Assembly (NCBI RefSeq): GCF_010091945.1 | Contig: NZ_WVIE01000005.1 | Location: 1-64,000, forward strand | DNA: 64,000 bases | DNA from: Myxacorys almedinensis A | Lineage (GTDB): Bacteria; Cyanobacteriota; Cyanobacteriia; Leptolyngbyales; Leptolyngbyaceae | Direction of reading: 5' to 3' | Part shown: positions 9,379-17,994 of the stretch, piece by piece | Layout of the letters: every line of letters begins with the position of its first letter | Numbering within the stretch: position 1 is the first letter of the stretch | Made by a program: the position numbers and the translations under genes | Notes under the pieces: generated by a model | Databases searched by the model: none | What the model was told of the DNA's origin: nothing | Seen by the model: only the letters and a program-made list of their open reading frames with translations

Positions 9379-9520
9379 GGGCAAGCAGAAGCACGGGCAG
9401 ATCACGAGCAAGAAGCACGGGAACGATTGGAGGCAGTTTTGAGATTAGCGCAGAGCGCAACTCCGTAGGAACCGCGGGGCATTGACCCAAATCAGTTGCC
9501 AGAGGTTGAATCGATCGGGT
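9379..9520 (+). pseudogene. Decayed C-terminal tail of a Uma2-like endonuclease gene
   Basis: In one plus-strand frame the DNA reads GQAEARADHEQEARERLEAV, then LRLAQSATP, a TAG at 9466, then EPRGIDPNQLPEVES. The charged Ala/Arg/Glu heptads ending in L-R-x-x-GIDPNQLPE match, from memory, the usual C-terminal tail of cyanobacterial Uma2-family (DUF820, PD-(D/E)XK) proteins. The nuclease domain is absent and the tail carries an internal stop, so only a relic remains, abutting the end of the glycosyltransferase gene. Confidence 0.55.
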
Positions 9521-9548
9521 TGCACTCATGGGCTGTAAAACTCATTAA

Positions 9549-10373
9549 TTACCGTGCCAGCATTTGATTAATTAATTCGCCCCACTGCGGGATGAAGAAG
9601 GTATCTAGCAACCAACCCAACCACAAACCTTCCCAACTCACCCCCACGATCGTCCGCACAATCTGCATTTCTTTTGGAGTGGCGCTCTGCCCCCATGGCT
9701 CCACTCCCATCGACTCCATCCGAAATCTTGCCCCACCCACTGCCCAAAACCAAGCTGCCGCTATTGCCAGCCCCAACGCCAGCGATCGCACCAGGGGTTG
9801 AAAAAGTGGCATATTCGCGAAGAACCCCAAGGACGCAACGAGCATGGCAATCGCCACCACGCCTGCCAAAATAAAGGATCGCAGCCCCATCATTCCTAGT
9901 TCAACCGATCGCACCTTGGCGATCGCACCACACCCACTGATCACTCCAACCCAAACCCACCAAACCGCGTTATAAACCCCCAACAGCCAGCCGAAAAAAA
10001 TATGAATGCTCAATAAAACCAGCAACGCTGAACCCGGTAACTGCCCGATTCTCTCTTTGGGATATTGGATGGCAACCATGGCAGTAACCATGATTCCAAG
10101 GAGCGCGATCGCAAAATTCAACTCGGTTGGTGCATAGCGAGTGCTCACCAAGTCTGACGCTGCCCACGCCGCGCCGTAAGTAGATGGGAGCACCGTTGAT
10201 AGAAGGAGTGCCATCAGCGCTTTGCTCAATCGCATCCAAACCCGACCCAAGCACCACAGGGCACCTTGCCGATGCCAGGTCGTTAGTACCCGAAAAAAAA
10301 GAGATTGACGTCGCCTAAAACGAGGGCGCGATCGGGGAAAATGTCGCGAAGCAAATCGGTTAGCAGGAGCCAT
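9549..10373 (-). CDS. Conserved cyanobacterial integral membrane protein, function unknown
   Basis: A 274-residue protein with a very basic N-terminus (about 46 residues, Arg-rich) followed by six or seven hydrophobic segments, e.g. NFAIALLGIMVTAMVAI, ALLVLLSIHIFFGWLLG, SFILAGVVAIAMLVASLG and ALGLAIAAAWFWAVGG. The last part, MQIVRTIVGVSWEGLWLGWL, is an amphipathic/membrane stretch. A later start at the Met giving MRLSKALMALL would leave a cleavable signal-like segment ending in AAWA and may be the true one. I do not recognise the family. It is divergent from rpsB. Confidence 0.6.
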   Translation of the reverse strand: MAPANRFASRHFPRSRPRFRRRQSLFFRVLTTWHRQGALWCLGRVWMRLSKALMALLLSTVLPSTYGAAWAASDLVSTRYAPTELNFAIALLGIMVTAMVAIQYPKERIGQLPGSALLVLLSIHIFFGWLLGVYNAVWWVWVGVISGCGAIAKVRSVELGMMGLRSFILAGVVAIAMLVASLGFFANMPLFQPLVRSLALGLAIAAAWFWAVGGARFRMESMGVEPWGQSATPKEMQIVRTIVGVSWEGLWLGWLLDTFFIPQWGELINQMLAR

Positions 10374-10599
10374 GATAAACCCGTAGCAAAGCGTTTTCTT
10401 AGACAGATTAGATAACTCAAGGATAAAGGTCTTGTGTTACCGTAGAGAGGTTGTCAAATTCACACATCCAGGATTTCGGGTGGTTAAACGGTAGACAGTG
10501 GTCAGTGGGCGGCACGGATTTTTTTATCCCCTAACCCTCTAATCCTTACCCTTTAAACTACTTCTGGATTGAGGATTAACCCGAATAAGGAACTAAAAA

Positions 10600-11391
10600 A
10601 TGCCAGTTGTTTCACTAGCTCAATTGCTTGAGTCGGGCGTTCACTTTGGTCATCAGACCCGAAGATGGAACCCCAAGATGAATCCCTACATCTTCACCGC
10701 TCGCAACGGCGTCCACATCATCGACTTGGTGCAAACCGCTCAGTTGATGGACAACGCCTACAATTATGTGCGGACTGCCTCCGAGCAAGGGAAAAAGTTT
10801 CTATTTATCGGAACCAAACGCCAAGCGGCGGGGATCATTGCTCAAGAAGCCTCTCGCTGCGGTGCCTATTATGTCAACCAACGCTGGTTAGGTGGCATGC
10901 TTACCAACTGGGCAACGATTAAAACTCGCGTCGATCGCCTCAAAGATTTAGAGCGTCGTGAGGAAACAGGTGGACTGGATCTGCTGCCGAAGAAAGAAGC
11001 GGCTGTTCTTCGTCGTGAGCTAGAGAAGCTTCAGAAGTATTTGGGCGGCATCAAGCTGATGCGAAAGATTCCTGATGTTATCGTCATGGTGGATCAGCGG
11101 CGGGAATACAACGCGGTTCAGGAATGCCTCAAGCTAAATCTGCCGATCGTAGCCTTGCTCGATACCAACTGCGACCCTGATGTGGTTGATATTCCCATTC
11201 CAGCAAACGATGATGCGATTCGCTCGATTAAGCTAATTGTGGGTCGGTTGGCAGATGCGATCTACGAAGGTCGCCATGGTCAACTCGAAGCTGAAGACGA
11301 GTACGAAGATTACGAAGGCGCTGAAGACGAGTACGAGTACGATGAGACCGAGCCTGAAAGTGAAGGCGAAACTGCACCTGCAACCGCATAA
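10600..11391 (+). CDS. rpsB: 30S ribosomal protein S2
   Basis: A 263-residue S2 protein; the N-terminus [20 protein letters not shown] and the central FIGTKRQA and [14 protein letters not shown] segments are diagnostic. AAGGA lies upstream of the ATG. The C-terminal 35 residues are a strongly acidic, repetitive extension rich in Glu, Asp and Tyr ([18 protein letters not shown]), longer than in E. coli and typical of cyanobacterial S2. It is followed after 79 bp by tsf, the standard pairing. Confidence 0.97.
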   Translation: MPVVSLAQLLESGVHFGHQTRRWNPKMNPYIFTARNGVHIIDLVQTAQLMDNAYNYVRTASEQGKKFLFIGTKRQAAGIIAQEASRCGAYYVNQRWLGGMLTNWATIKTRVDRLKDLERREETGGLDLLPKKEAAVLRRELEKLQKYLGGIKLMRKIPDVIVMVDQRREYNAVQECLKLNLPIVALLDTNCDPDVVDIPIPANDDAIRSIKLIVGRLADAIYEGRHGQLEAEDEYEDYEGAEDEYEYDETEPESEGETAPATA

Positions 11392-11470
11392 GGGTTTGAG
11401 ATAGGTGGCTAGAGCACAGTCTGTTCTGGCGACCTGACGCGATTAGCAATTGAACGCACTGGAAAAACAT

Positions 11471-12133
11471 ATGGCAGACATCTCAGCAAAGGACGTAAAG
11501 CAACTGCGCGATAAGACTGGCGCAGGCATGATGGATTGCAAGAAAGCCCTCGCTGAAAACGGCGGGGATTTGCAGAAGTCGATCGACTGGCTGCGTAAAA
11601 AAGGCATTGCATCAGCAGACAAAAAAGCGGGCAAAACTGCCGCAGAAGGGTTGGTTGGTAGCTATATTCACATCGGTGGGCGGATTGGCGTTTTGGTTGA
11701 AGTCAATTGCCAAACAGACTTTGTAGCTCGCAACGAGGCGTTTCAAGATCTCGTCCGTAGTATTGCGATGCAGATTGCAGCAAGCGCAGAAGTAGAGTAC
11801 GTCAGAATTGAAGATATTCCGGCGGAGATTGCTGAGAAAGAGAAAGCGATCGAGATGGGCAAAGATGATTTGGCGGGTAAGCCAGACAACGTGAAAGAAA
11901 AGATTGTTCAGGGGCGTATCGACAAGCGCCTGAAGCAAATGAGTCTGGTGGATCAGCAATACATTAAAGACCCAAATATCACGGTAGATGAGTTGGTGAA
12001 GCAGCACGTTGCCCAACTTGGCGAAAATATTCGGATTCGCCGTTTTGTGCGCTTTGTTTTGGGCGAAGGCATTGAGAAAGAAGAGAGCGATTTTGCGGCG
12101 GAAGTTGCGGCTCAGATCGCAGGCGGCAAGTAG
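11471..12133 (+). CDS. tsf: Elongation factor Ts
   Basis: The guanine nucleotide exchange factor for EF-Tu. The start is the ATG at 11471 giving [10 protein letters not shown], not the TTG 21 bp upstream; the protein is then 220 residues. The N-terminal UBA-like domain contains [16 protein letters not shown] (the EF-Ts signature) and the core carries [13 protein letters not shown]. The C-terminus (FAAEVAAQI) fits the short cyanobacterial form. It is co-oriented with rpsB and ends in an intrinsic terminator. Confidence 0.97.
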   Translation: MADISAKDVKQLRDKTGAGMMDCKKALAENGGDLQKSIDWLRKKGIASADKKAGKTAAEGLVGSYIHIGGRIGVLVEVNCQTDFVARNEAFQDLVRSIAMQIAASAEVEYVRIEDIPAEIAEKEKAIEMGKDDLAGKPDNVKEKIVQGRIDKRLKQMSLVDQQYIKDPNITVDELVKQHVAQLGENIRIRRFVRFVLGEGIEKEESDFAAEVAAQIAGGK

Positions 12134-12194
12134 GTTGCGTTTATCAGCAGCAGAATTTAACCGTTGAGGATCTCAGAGGTTCTCAATGGATCAG

Positions 12195-12223
12195 GCAGGA
12201 AGAATCTCTTCTTCCTGCTTTTT
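12195..12223 (+). terminator. Intrinsic terminator after tsf
   Basis: GCAGGAAGA / TCTTCCTGC form a perfect 9-bp stem with a 6-nt loop, followed by five T. It lies 60 bp after the tsf stop codon. Confidence 0.9.
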
Positions 12224-12298
12224 CGTGGGGGTGCGATCCGGTGGAGCTTGGCAACGCCAATCGCGCCTACCAAGCATCGGAGCAACTGCCAACCGCCC

Positions 12299-12445
12299 TT
12301 AGCCCTGACCTGTGGTTCGCCGAATGTGATCTAGAATGCGCTGTCTCCGCTCAGGAGAACGAGTCTCAGCCGGTTGCGAGAACCCGTTGGTGCTACGAGC
12401 AAGATGCTCCATAATTCGTTTCTTACGATCGTCTGATGCTGCCAT
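12299..12445 (-). CDS. 48-residue basic protein with two copies of an RKxRIxxH motif
   Basis: A short open frame from ATG (12445) to TAA, 49 codons. It starts MAASDDRKKRIMEHLARSTN and ends with PERRQRILDHIRRTTGQG. The two halves are clearly repeats: (D/E)R(K/R)(K/Q)RI(M/L)(E/D)H(L/I)xR(S/T)T, joined by a Pro/Ser-rich linker. Such conserved duplication argues against a chance frame. The protein is strongly basic with two predicted short helices, so nucleic-acid or acidic-partner binding is possible; this is inference. It lacks a clear Shine-Dalgarno sequence, as is common in cyanobacteria. I do not know the family. Confidence 0.6.
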   Translation of the reverse strand: MAASDDRKKRIMEHLARSTNGFSQPAETRSPERRQRILDHIRRTTGQG

Positions 12446-12525
12446 GAGGTGACGTTGCCCAAATGCGGTCTACTCTCTGTATTCTGACGCATTTATGAAG
12501 ATTTGTGACGCTTAATCAACACGAC

Positions 12526-12792
12526 TTAATTTATTTTGTTAGAGGCTTCTAAATACCCAATGAAACCTTTGAAGTTACGCTCAATTCTGATGGTAGAGCC
12601 ATCTTCATTGCGAATGTAAGTTACCTCAGCCAGTTCGAGGTTAAAGCACCGAGAGAGCAACATATTGAGCGTGATACTTTGAAACGCAACCGTGGCAAAC
12701 TCGCTCAGGTGTTTTGTGATTGCGATCGGCATTCCAGCCCGGTCGAACGTACCAATACATACAGAAACTTCGGTTCTATCTTCGCTATCCAT
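12526..12792 (-). CDS. Hypothetical protein, 88 residues
   Basis: A small soluble protein starting MDSEDRTEVSVCIGTFDRAG, with an alternating pattern that suggests a mixed alpha/beta domain (FNLELAEVTYIRNEDGSTIR). There is no signal peptide or membrane segment. I do not recognise it. Neighbours on both sides are spacers; the 48-residue gene follows on the same strand, 80 bp downstream, so the two could be co-transcribed. Confidence 0.5.
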   Translation of the reverse strand: MDSEDRTEVSVCIGTFDRAGMPIAITKHLSEFATVAFQSITLNMLLSRCFNLELAEVTYIRNEDGSTIRIERNFKGFIGYLEASNKIN

Positions 12793-13026
12793 GGTTGAGA
12801 ACTGTTGAGAACCCGCCGCCTGACTTGGCTATAGTGCCCAAGCATCAAGAAGGAAGAGCGCTTTTAGACACCCAAACTGACGTACATAGCCTCGGACGCC
12901 CTCACCCCTAGCCCCCATCCCGCAGGAGAGAGAAACAAAAGGGTTAGCTAGATTGCTCTGCTTTGGGCAAAGAGCGAGTGAGGGCTGGCTCCTAAAGCAT
13001 GAAGGCTCTAAACATTACTGCGGATA

Positions 13027-15246
13027 TTACTGCGCGAGTTGCAATGCTCGCTTAACGATCGCATCTGCCGTAATGCCATTTACTGCCAGCAATTCACCCG
13101 GCGTTGCGGTCGTTTCCCCTCGTTTCCACGCAAACGTATCTCGCTTGGCTGTGCTTCGCAGCATCACTGGCTCTAGCATGCCGCTGACCCCGCCGCTAAT
13201 GCCAATGACGACATCGCCACTAAACAATCGCTCAAAGGTCGCATCATCAGCAAAGTCGCCATCTGGCTCAGAGCAACTATCCCAGGCGACATCGTGAGGG
13301 CGATACAGCCGACGCGGATTTACAACCGAGACGACCCGCACCGAGTAACCTTGACCTTGCAGATTGGTTGCCGCTTCAAAGACAGGAGCGAGAATCATAT
13401 CTCCCACCACTGCAAATACGATGGTTTGAGGTAGAGAACCTGCCAGTTCTTGGAGTGCGATCGCGCCCTCTTTCAATCCCTGTCTGGTCTGCTCAAAGGT
13501 CGTCCGAATCGGCAACGGCGACTTGCTTGATGTAATCACAACACCCTTATTCTGCGTCGTCAATGCCCACTCATAACATGCCTGAATGCTATTTGCATCG
13601 GGTGGAAACAGCGGAAAAACGTTGCCGTTTCGCATCATCGCCGCAAAGTAAGCTTCGATTTCGGGGCGTTGGTGAGTCCAGCCGTTGCGCCCTTGCTCTA
13701 AAGCGCCTGCGGTGAAGAGCGTGATCGTCGAAGGGGCTGGGCGTCGCAGTTCTGCCATGGCTTGGGTGACGGTTTGCCAAATCGGTAAGCCATTGATCGC
13801 AAACGATTCATACGAACACCACAGCGTCCGAGATCCCATCAGCGCTAGCCCGGCAGCGAGTCCAGCACAGGCATCCTCACTGAGCGGCTCATAAACCTGA
13901 CCCTGGGGAGATTGGAAATAGAGCGGATCTTCGGTGGGGTGAATAATTTTGAGGGCTTGGTTGATATTCGCAATGCCGGAGGCTTCATTTCCGTCTGCGT
14001 TGGTGACCAGGAAGTTGCGATCGCGCCCGCCGACATGCCCAACTAATCGCCCCATCGCCGTGGTAGAAACCTTTGCCTCGCCGCCCACTTCATATTCTTC
14101 TAACGGCAACTGACCGAGATCAGGCAAAGGCAGCACCGATTCTGTCACGACCGTTTTACTGGCAGACCCACCGCCTGCCCGCTCACAGTTCGATCGCACC
14201 AATGCCCACGCCTCTGGAGTCAAGGCAAGGTTTTGCAGCGCTGCCACAATGTCGCTATGGTCTAACTTATGATGAGCATACAAATTGTGAGACTTCGAGC
14301 CTCTAGCATGGACGCCTGCACCTTTTAGCTGCTTAATGATAAAGACGGTCAGCGTTCCGCCTAGGGCAGATTTTGCAGCTTGGTCTGCCGCCGAGACCAC
14401 CGCTTTTGCAAACTCGATGCGCCGCTCTAGCGAGAAGAGCGTGTTATCGGCATACGCACCCGGCTGGTTTTGGTCGTCGAAGTCTTTGGCATCTACCAAC
14501 ACCACTTGCTCAAACCCATTGCCTTTCCAGTAGGCAATCATTTCCTCGTTAGATTTGAGCGAGACCATGCTGTGATGCTCTTGCGAATAGCCATTCCATA
14601 CCAGCACTGGTAGAAAATTGGTGACCGTTGGAAACGCCGTGTTGAAGTGCGCCATCGAACTCATGATGTAGGGTTCGCCCAAGCCCCCATCGCCGATCGT
14701 GAAGGGAAACAGGGTCTCGCGGTGCAAAAATGCGGCAGACATGGCGAAGTGTTGTCCCTGTCCTAACGGCCCGGCGGGGGCGAGAATGCCCGGAATGAAG
14801 CCGGAGAGGTGACCAAGTAGCCCGTGTTTTTCGCGGAAGCGATCGCGCAGGTGCTGTACGGTTTCGATGCCCATGGCTTCTAGCGATCGGTCTAAAAACA
14901 TGGCGCAGTAAAAGCCGGGGGCGTGATGCCCGACTTCGGTGAGAATATTTTTGTGACCCAGCATCACAAACGCGGCGTAGGCTTCGGCTTGGCTGGCAAA
15001 CCCACCGGGGTGACCAGACGCTTTGCTGGCGGTCATCTGCACGATCAAGTAGCGGAGAGCATCGGCGGTGAGCAGTGTTTGGTAGGCGGCGTTGGCATCG
15101 TGCGGATCGGCGATCGCACGTGCTCCATCTGCGATCGCACTAATCTTGCCATAGGTCTCAAAGCCGGGGATGCGATCGCTAAAATATTGAATCCCCTCGC
15201 AGAAGGCAGGCGCGGTAGAGGGCGAATTTGAAGTAACGGCGGTCAT
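13027..15246 (-). CDS. Phosphoketolase-like (XFPK2-type) thiamine diphosphate enzyme
   Basis: A 739-residue enzyme of the transketolase/phosphoketolase superfamily. The ThDP motif is visible as GDGGLGEPYIMSS followed about 30 residues later by VLVWNGY. Further marks are KASGHPGGFASQAEAY (about 73-88), GPLGQGQHFAMS (158-169), and YEPLSEDACAGLAAGLALMG with SYESFAI in the pyrimidine-binding domain. Canonical phosphoketolases have GDGEAETGP and NGYKI; here these are GDGGLGEP and NGYSQEHHS. The protein is also shorter than the usual roughly 800 residues. It therefore fits the divergent second phosphoketolase group of cyanobacteria (I recall a Synechocystis homologue), which would split xylulose-5-P or fructose-6-P to acetyl-P. 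A different keto-sugar substrate remains possible. AGGAACC precedes the ATG. Confidence 0.75.
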   Translation of the reverse strand: MTAVTSNSPSTAPAFCEGIQYFSDRIPGFETYGKISAIADGARAIADPHDANAAYQTLLTADALRYLIVQMTASKASGHPGGFASQAEAYAAFVMLGHKNILTEVGHHAPGFYCAMFLDRSLEAMGIETVQHLRDRFREKHGLLGHLSGFIPGILAPAGPLGQGQHFAMSAAFLHRETLFPFTIGDGGLGEPYIMSSMAHFNTAFPTVTNFLPVLVWNGYSQEHHSMVSLKSNEEMIAYWKGNGFEQVVLVDAKDFDDQNQPGAYADNTLFSLERRIEFAKAVVSAADQAAKSALGGTLTVFIIKQLKGAGVHARGSKSHNLYAHHKLDHSDIVAALQNLALTPEAWALVRSNCERAGGGSASKTVVTESVLPLPDLGQLPLEEYEVGGEAKVSTTAMGRLVGHVGGRDRNFLVTNADGNEASGIANINQALKIIHPTEDPLYFQSPQGQVYEPLSEDACAGLAAGLALMGSRTLWCSYESFAINGLPIWQTVTQAMAELRRPAPSTITLFTAGALEQGRNGWTHQRPEIEAYFAAMMRNGNVFPLFPPDANSIQACYEWALTTQNKGVVITSSKSPLPIRTTFEQTRQGLKEGAIALQELAGSLPQTIVFAVVGDMILAPVFEAATNLQGQGYSVRVVSVVNPRRLYRPHDVAWDSCSEPDGDFADDATFERLFSGDVVIGISGGVSGMLEPVMLRSTAKRDTFAWKRGETTATPGELLAVNGITADAIVKRALQLAQ

Positions 15247-15370
15247 GCTTGGTTCCTGCTGTGTGTGTTGCCTAATTCATCATGGTACACAGCCCGTTGA
15301 CCAAAACGGAAACAGCAGACCGAATATTGCTTCCGATCTTCTTTCGATTTGTATAAGTAAGCGTTATTAA

Positions 15371-15455
15371 CGGAGAGGGAGGGATTCGAACCCTCGGAAC
15401 CTTTCGGTTCATTCGATTTCAAGTCGAACGCGATCGACCACTCTGCCACCTCTCC
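15371..15455 (-). tRNA. trnS: tRNA-Ser (anticodon TGA)
   Basis: The minus strand folds as a class II tRNA: 7-bp acceptor stem GGAGAGG/CCTCTCC, T-arm GAGGGTTCGAATCCCTC, anticodon loop CTTGAAA with anticodon TGA, and a long variable arm built on GAACCGAAAGGTTC. CCA is not encoded. Discriminator base G is as expected for serine. Confidence 0.95.
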
Positions 15456-15496
15456 CAGAGACAAACATTATATTAGCTTAGTTAGACGCTAACCAA

Positions 15497-15647
15497 TACC
15501 AAATTAATCTGTAAATGCTACAGACGTGCGACCTCCCCCAACCCCTGCCGTCACTAAGGAGAGGAGCCGGAAAGCCCCTCCTGACCAAGGGAGGATGCCG
15601 TAGGCAGGGGGGTCGAGGATCGGTCGTAGTAAAAAATCAATTTGGTA
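15497..15647. mobile_element. 151-bp palindromic miniature element (MITE-like)
   Basis: The ends are inverted: TACCAAATTAAT at the left and its near complement ending AATTTGGTA at the right. Inside lie long GC-rich inverted arms (CGACCTCCCCCAACCCCTGCC around 15529-15549 against GGCAGGGGGGTCGAGG around 15603-15618) and a nested GGAGAGGAGCC...GGAGGATGCC region. There is no coding capacity. Such TIR-bounded palindromes with CCCCAACCCC cores are common dispersed elements in cyanobacteria. The family is not identified. Confidence 0.65.
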
Positions 15648-15673
15648 CAAGACGGTTGTTTGCTACTTGCGTG

Positions 15674-16621
15674 CTATTTGCGATGGCTGGCACGCAGCGT
15701 CGGAGCGTTTTCGACGAATTTCAGGCGCGGAGCCTGGTAGAGTACTTGCTCTGAGGCAACTTCAAAGTCTCGGTTGAGCCACAGCAACGATGCCTGAGAG
15801 ACCAGACCCTGGTGCAACGTGACAATCGAGAAATTGCGGAAGCGATCGCCGTTTCGTTCTACAATTCTCGGCACATTCGCAGCATTGAGATAAACCGTTC
15901 CGGCGTGATCGACATGAATAGCACGGCGGGTTTGCTCTTTGGTGTGGCGCAGGGTGTGATGCATGTGCCCAAAGGTGGCAAAGGGAATGGTTTTGCCCAG
16001 TTGCCGAGTCTGTGCGATCGCGGCTGCGAAATCTGGATCACCATGATCGCCGCCGATCGGTTGCCAGTCTTTACCACAGGGATCTTCGGCTCCCTCGCCC
16101 ATGCCGAGTGGTCCGTTATGTCCAATAAATAGCAGTGTGTCACACTGCGTAGCGCTTGCCGCGCTCACAATGCGCTCTGCCGATTCTTCAAAGCTCTGCA
16201 CGCCAAAACGCTCTCGGTAAAAGCGATTGTTCTTCCAACTCGACCCGCCCCAGCTAAATGGGCGACTGCCTACAACGCTGAGATTCAACTCTGGAAAATC
16301 GAGCTTTCCAAACCCCACATGGGCGTCTCCCAAAAGATCTAGCTGCTGCTGCACTCGATCTTCTTTCATACGATCGTAGGGACATTTGCTAATGCCCCAA
16401 TCGGTTGCGTTATACCAGGCATCGTGGTTGCCCATAATCGCCGCTTTCGGAATATTAATATTAGCGATTTGTCGCACAACCTCGACCGATTCGTTGCCAA
16501 AATCACCAACAAACAGGGCAAGATCAACGCCTAGATACTCCAGGGCGGCTTCATCTTCCGACTCCCATCGGTCGTGAATGTCCCCGATCGCGGCAATTCT
16601 AATTCCCTGACTTTCTGCCAT
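15674..16621 (-). CDS. Metallophosphoesterase (cyanobacterial TIGR04168-type)
   Basis: A 315-residue calcineurin-like phosphoesterase with all five metal-binding blocks in order: GDIHDRW (13-19), GDFGNE (39-44), GNHDAW (64-69), GHNGPLG (near 170) and GHMHH (near 218). The family is widespread in cyanobacteria and plants but its substrate is not established. The spacing is normal and no signal peptide is present, so it should act in the cytoplasm. The 3' end runs to within 27 bp of the miniature element. Confidence 0.85.
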   Translation of the reverse strand: MAESQGIRIAAIGDIHDRWESEDEAALEYLGVDLALFVGDFGNESVEVVRQIANINIPKAAIMGNHDAWYNATDWGISKCPYDRMKEDRVQQQLDLLGDAHVGFGKLDFPELNLSVVGSRPFSWGGSSWKNNRFYRERFGVQSFEESAERIVSAASATQCDTLLFIGHNGPLGMGEGAEDPCGKDWQPIGGDHGDPDFAAAIAQTRQLGKTIPFATFGHMHHTLRHTKEQTRRAIHVDHAGTVYLNAANVPRIVERNGDRFRNFSIVTLHQGLVSQASLLWLNRDFEVASEQVLYQAPRLKFVENAPTLRASHRK

Positions 16622-16748
16622 GTGTCTATCCTTTGTGTCCAGAAGCCTTGTGCCTAGCTGCGTCTAAAAGAGCAGGGCGTAGCTCCCCTATCATGCCTTG
16701 TCTGCCATCGTTCTGTCTGCTACGGTGTGGGGCTACTCTCCTCATTGC

Positions 16749-17684
16749 TCACTCGTTAACCCAGGTAGATTTCCACGCAAGGCGCGCTTCTGCGATCGCA
16801 TAATCTCGCTGTTTCTTGCGATACTGCTGCGCCAACGATTGAAATTGTTTTCTCAGAGCGCGGAGTTTGGCGCGATCGCTTGTCACACTCATATCGTTAA
16901 ACTCAATTTCTGCCAAACGCAAATTTACCGCGATCACATGCACCATAGACGCAGGATCGGGCTTTTTCGATCGCATCGATTTTTCGCTGGCATCAATCAA
17001 TAAATTCAGCAAATTAGGATGCCCAGACGATGGCTCGTTGCCTTTGGCTTTAGCCGCCGCTTCTAAAATCGGCGGGGGAACTTGTTTTGGCAAAATCTCG
17101 TGCTGTTGCAAAAGTTGATTGGCAGCTTGAGAGGTGATTTGCAGCGTTCTCACGATCGATCGCTCTACCGTAGATTGCCACTGACCGAGCAGATCGATCG
17201 GCGTTAGCGGCGGTTGCTCGGTCGAAGAGGAAATAGCTTTCGACAACAGGGCTTCTAGTTCGTTTTCATCCTCCAACTCCAACTCTTCGATCTCAGCGTC
17301 ATGGCTCAGTAGCTCAAGGTCGTCATCGCTCAAGGTAAACTCTAGCTCTTCGTCGAGTTCATTCAAGGTGTCGTCGTCTTGAATCTCGGTTTCTTCGTCG
17401 GCTAGGGTGAGCGTGTCGAGCAAGTCATGTTCTGACTGCTTTGCCAAGTCGCGCAGGGCAGCTTGAAGTTGTTGGCGGTGGCTGAGCGATAGGGCAAGAA
17501 AGGCTTGAGGATAGCCTTCGGTGCAAATATGGTGGCACGACAAGATTAGCTGCTGGCGAGTGACCTGTCCCAACGTCTTTAGATAGCTGGCATAGGCGCT
17601 ATGAAACTTTTCTTGCAGTTCCTCTACTGTGCGATCGAGGGCGGCAAGGTTTTGGGTAATTTGCTCGAGCGATCCGACCATCAA
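16749..17684 (-). CDS. Conserved hypothetical protein with acidic central region
   Basis: A 311-residue soluble protein in three parts: an N-terminal helical segment (residues 1-90, starting VGSLEQITQNLAALDRTVEE), a strongly acidic linker (about 95-150, e.g. DEETEIQDDDTLNELDEELE), and a C-terminal helical domain rich in basic residues (LRALRKQFQSLAQQYRKKQR) that is probably a coiled coil. I do not recognise a named domain. No co-transcribed partner is evident. Confidence 0.6.
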   Translation of the reverse strand: MMVGSLEQITQNLAALDRTVEELQEKFHSAYASYLKTLGQVTRQQLILSCHHICTEGYPQAFLALSLSHRQQLQAALRDLAKQSEHDLLDTLTLADEETEIQDDDTLNELDEELEFTLSDDDLELLSHDAEIEELELEDENELEALLSKAISSSTEQPPLTPIDLLGQWQSTVERSIVRTLQITSQAANQLLQQHEILPKQVPPPILEAAAKAKGNEPSSGHPNLLNLLIDASEKSMRSKKPDPASMVHVIAVNLRLAEIEFNDMSVTSDRAKLRALRKQFQSLAQQYRKKQRDYAIAEARLAWKSTWVNE

Positions 17685-17994
17685 TTCTCACCTGGGCGAC
17701 AAAGCACGTTCTTCTAGACACGTTCTTCTAGGATAGACGAGGGGGAGGAGATAGGGGACATTTTACCGGGGTACCGCGCGGACGATCGCCGGATCAAAAT
17801 TGCATCAGAACGTCTACCTTAGCAACAGATTTAGAACCGGATGGCACAGCAGAACCGATGGGGTGGAGCCTTTCTGCCCTGTGCTCAGGCTCTGAAGCTT
17901 TTTCGAGCTTGAAGCAAGCCCGCGTGTGAAGGGGAGCGTTTTGCGATATGAATAATCAGAAGATCCTCATGCCGTTTGGGTATGACTTGGAGTT
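17685..17994. other. Divergent spacer upstream of pyrB
   Basis: It holds an exact tandem duplication of CGTTCTTCTAG with period 14 (17707-17731) and a short hairpin GAAGCTTTTTCGAGCTTGAAGC near 17895. No gene is supported; a short in-frame ATG at 17948 is out of frame with pyrB. Confidence 0.4.

Noticed and set aside
15243-15464. Minus-strand frame of 73 codons ([19 protein letters not shown])
   Set aside because: It is the translation of the tRNA-Ser gene and flanks, a well-known false gene.
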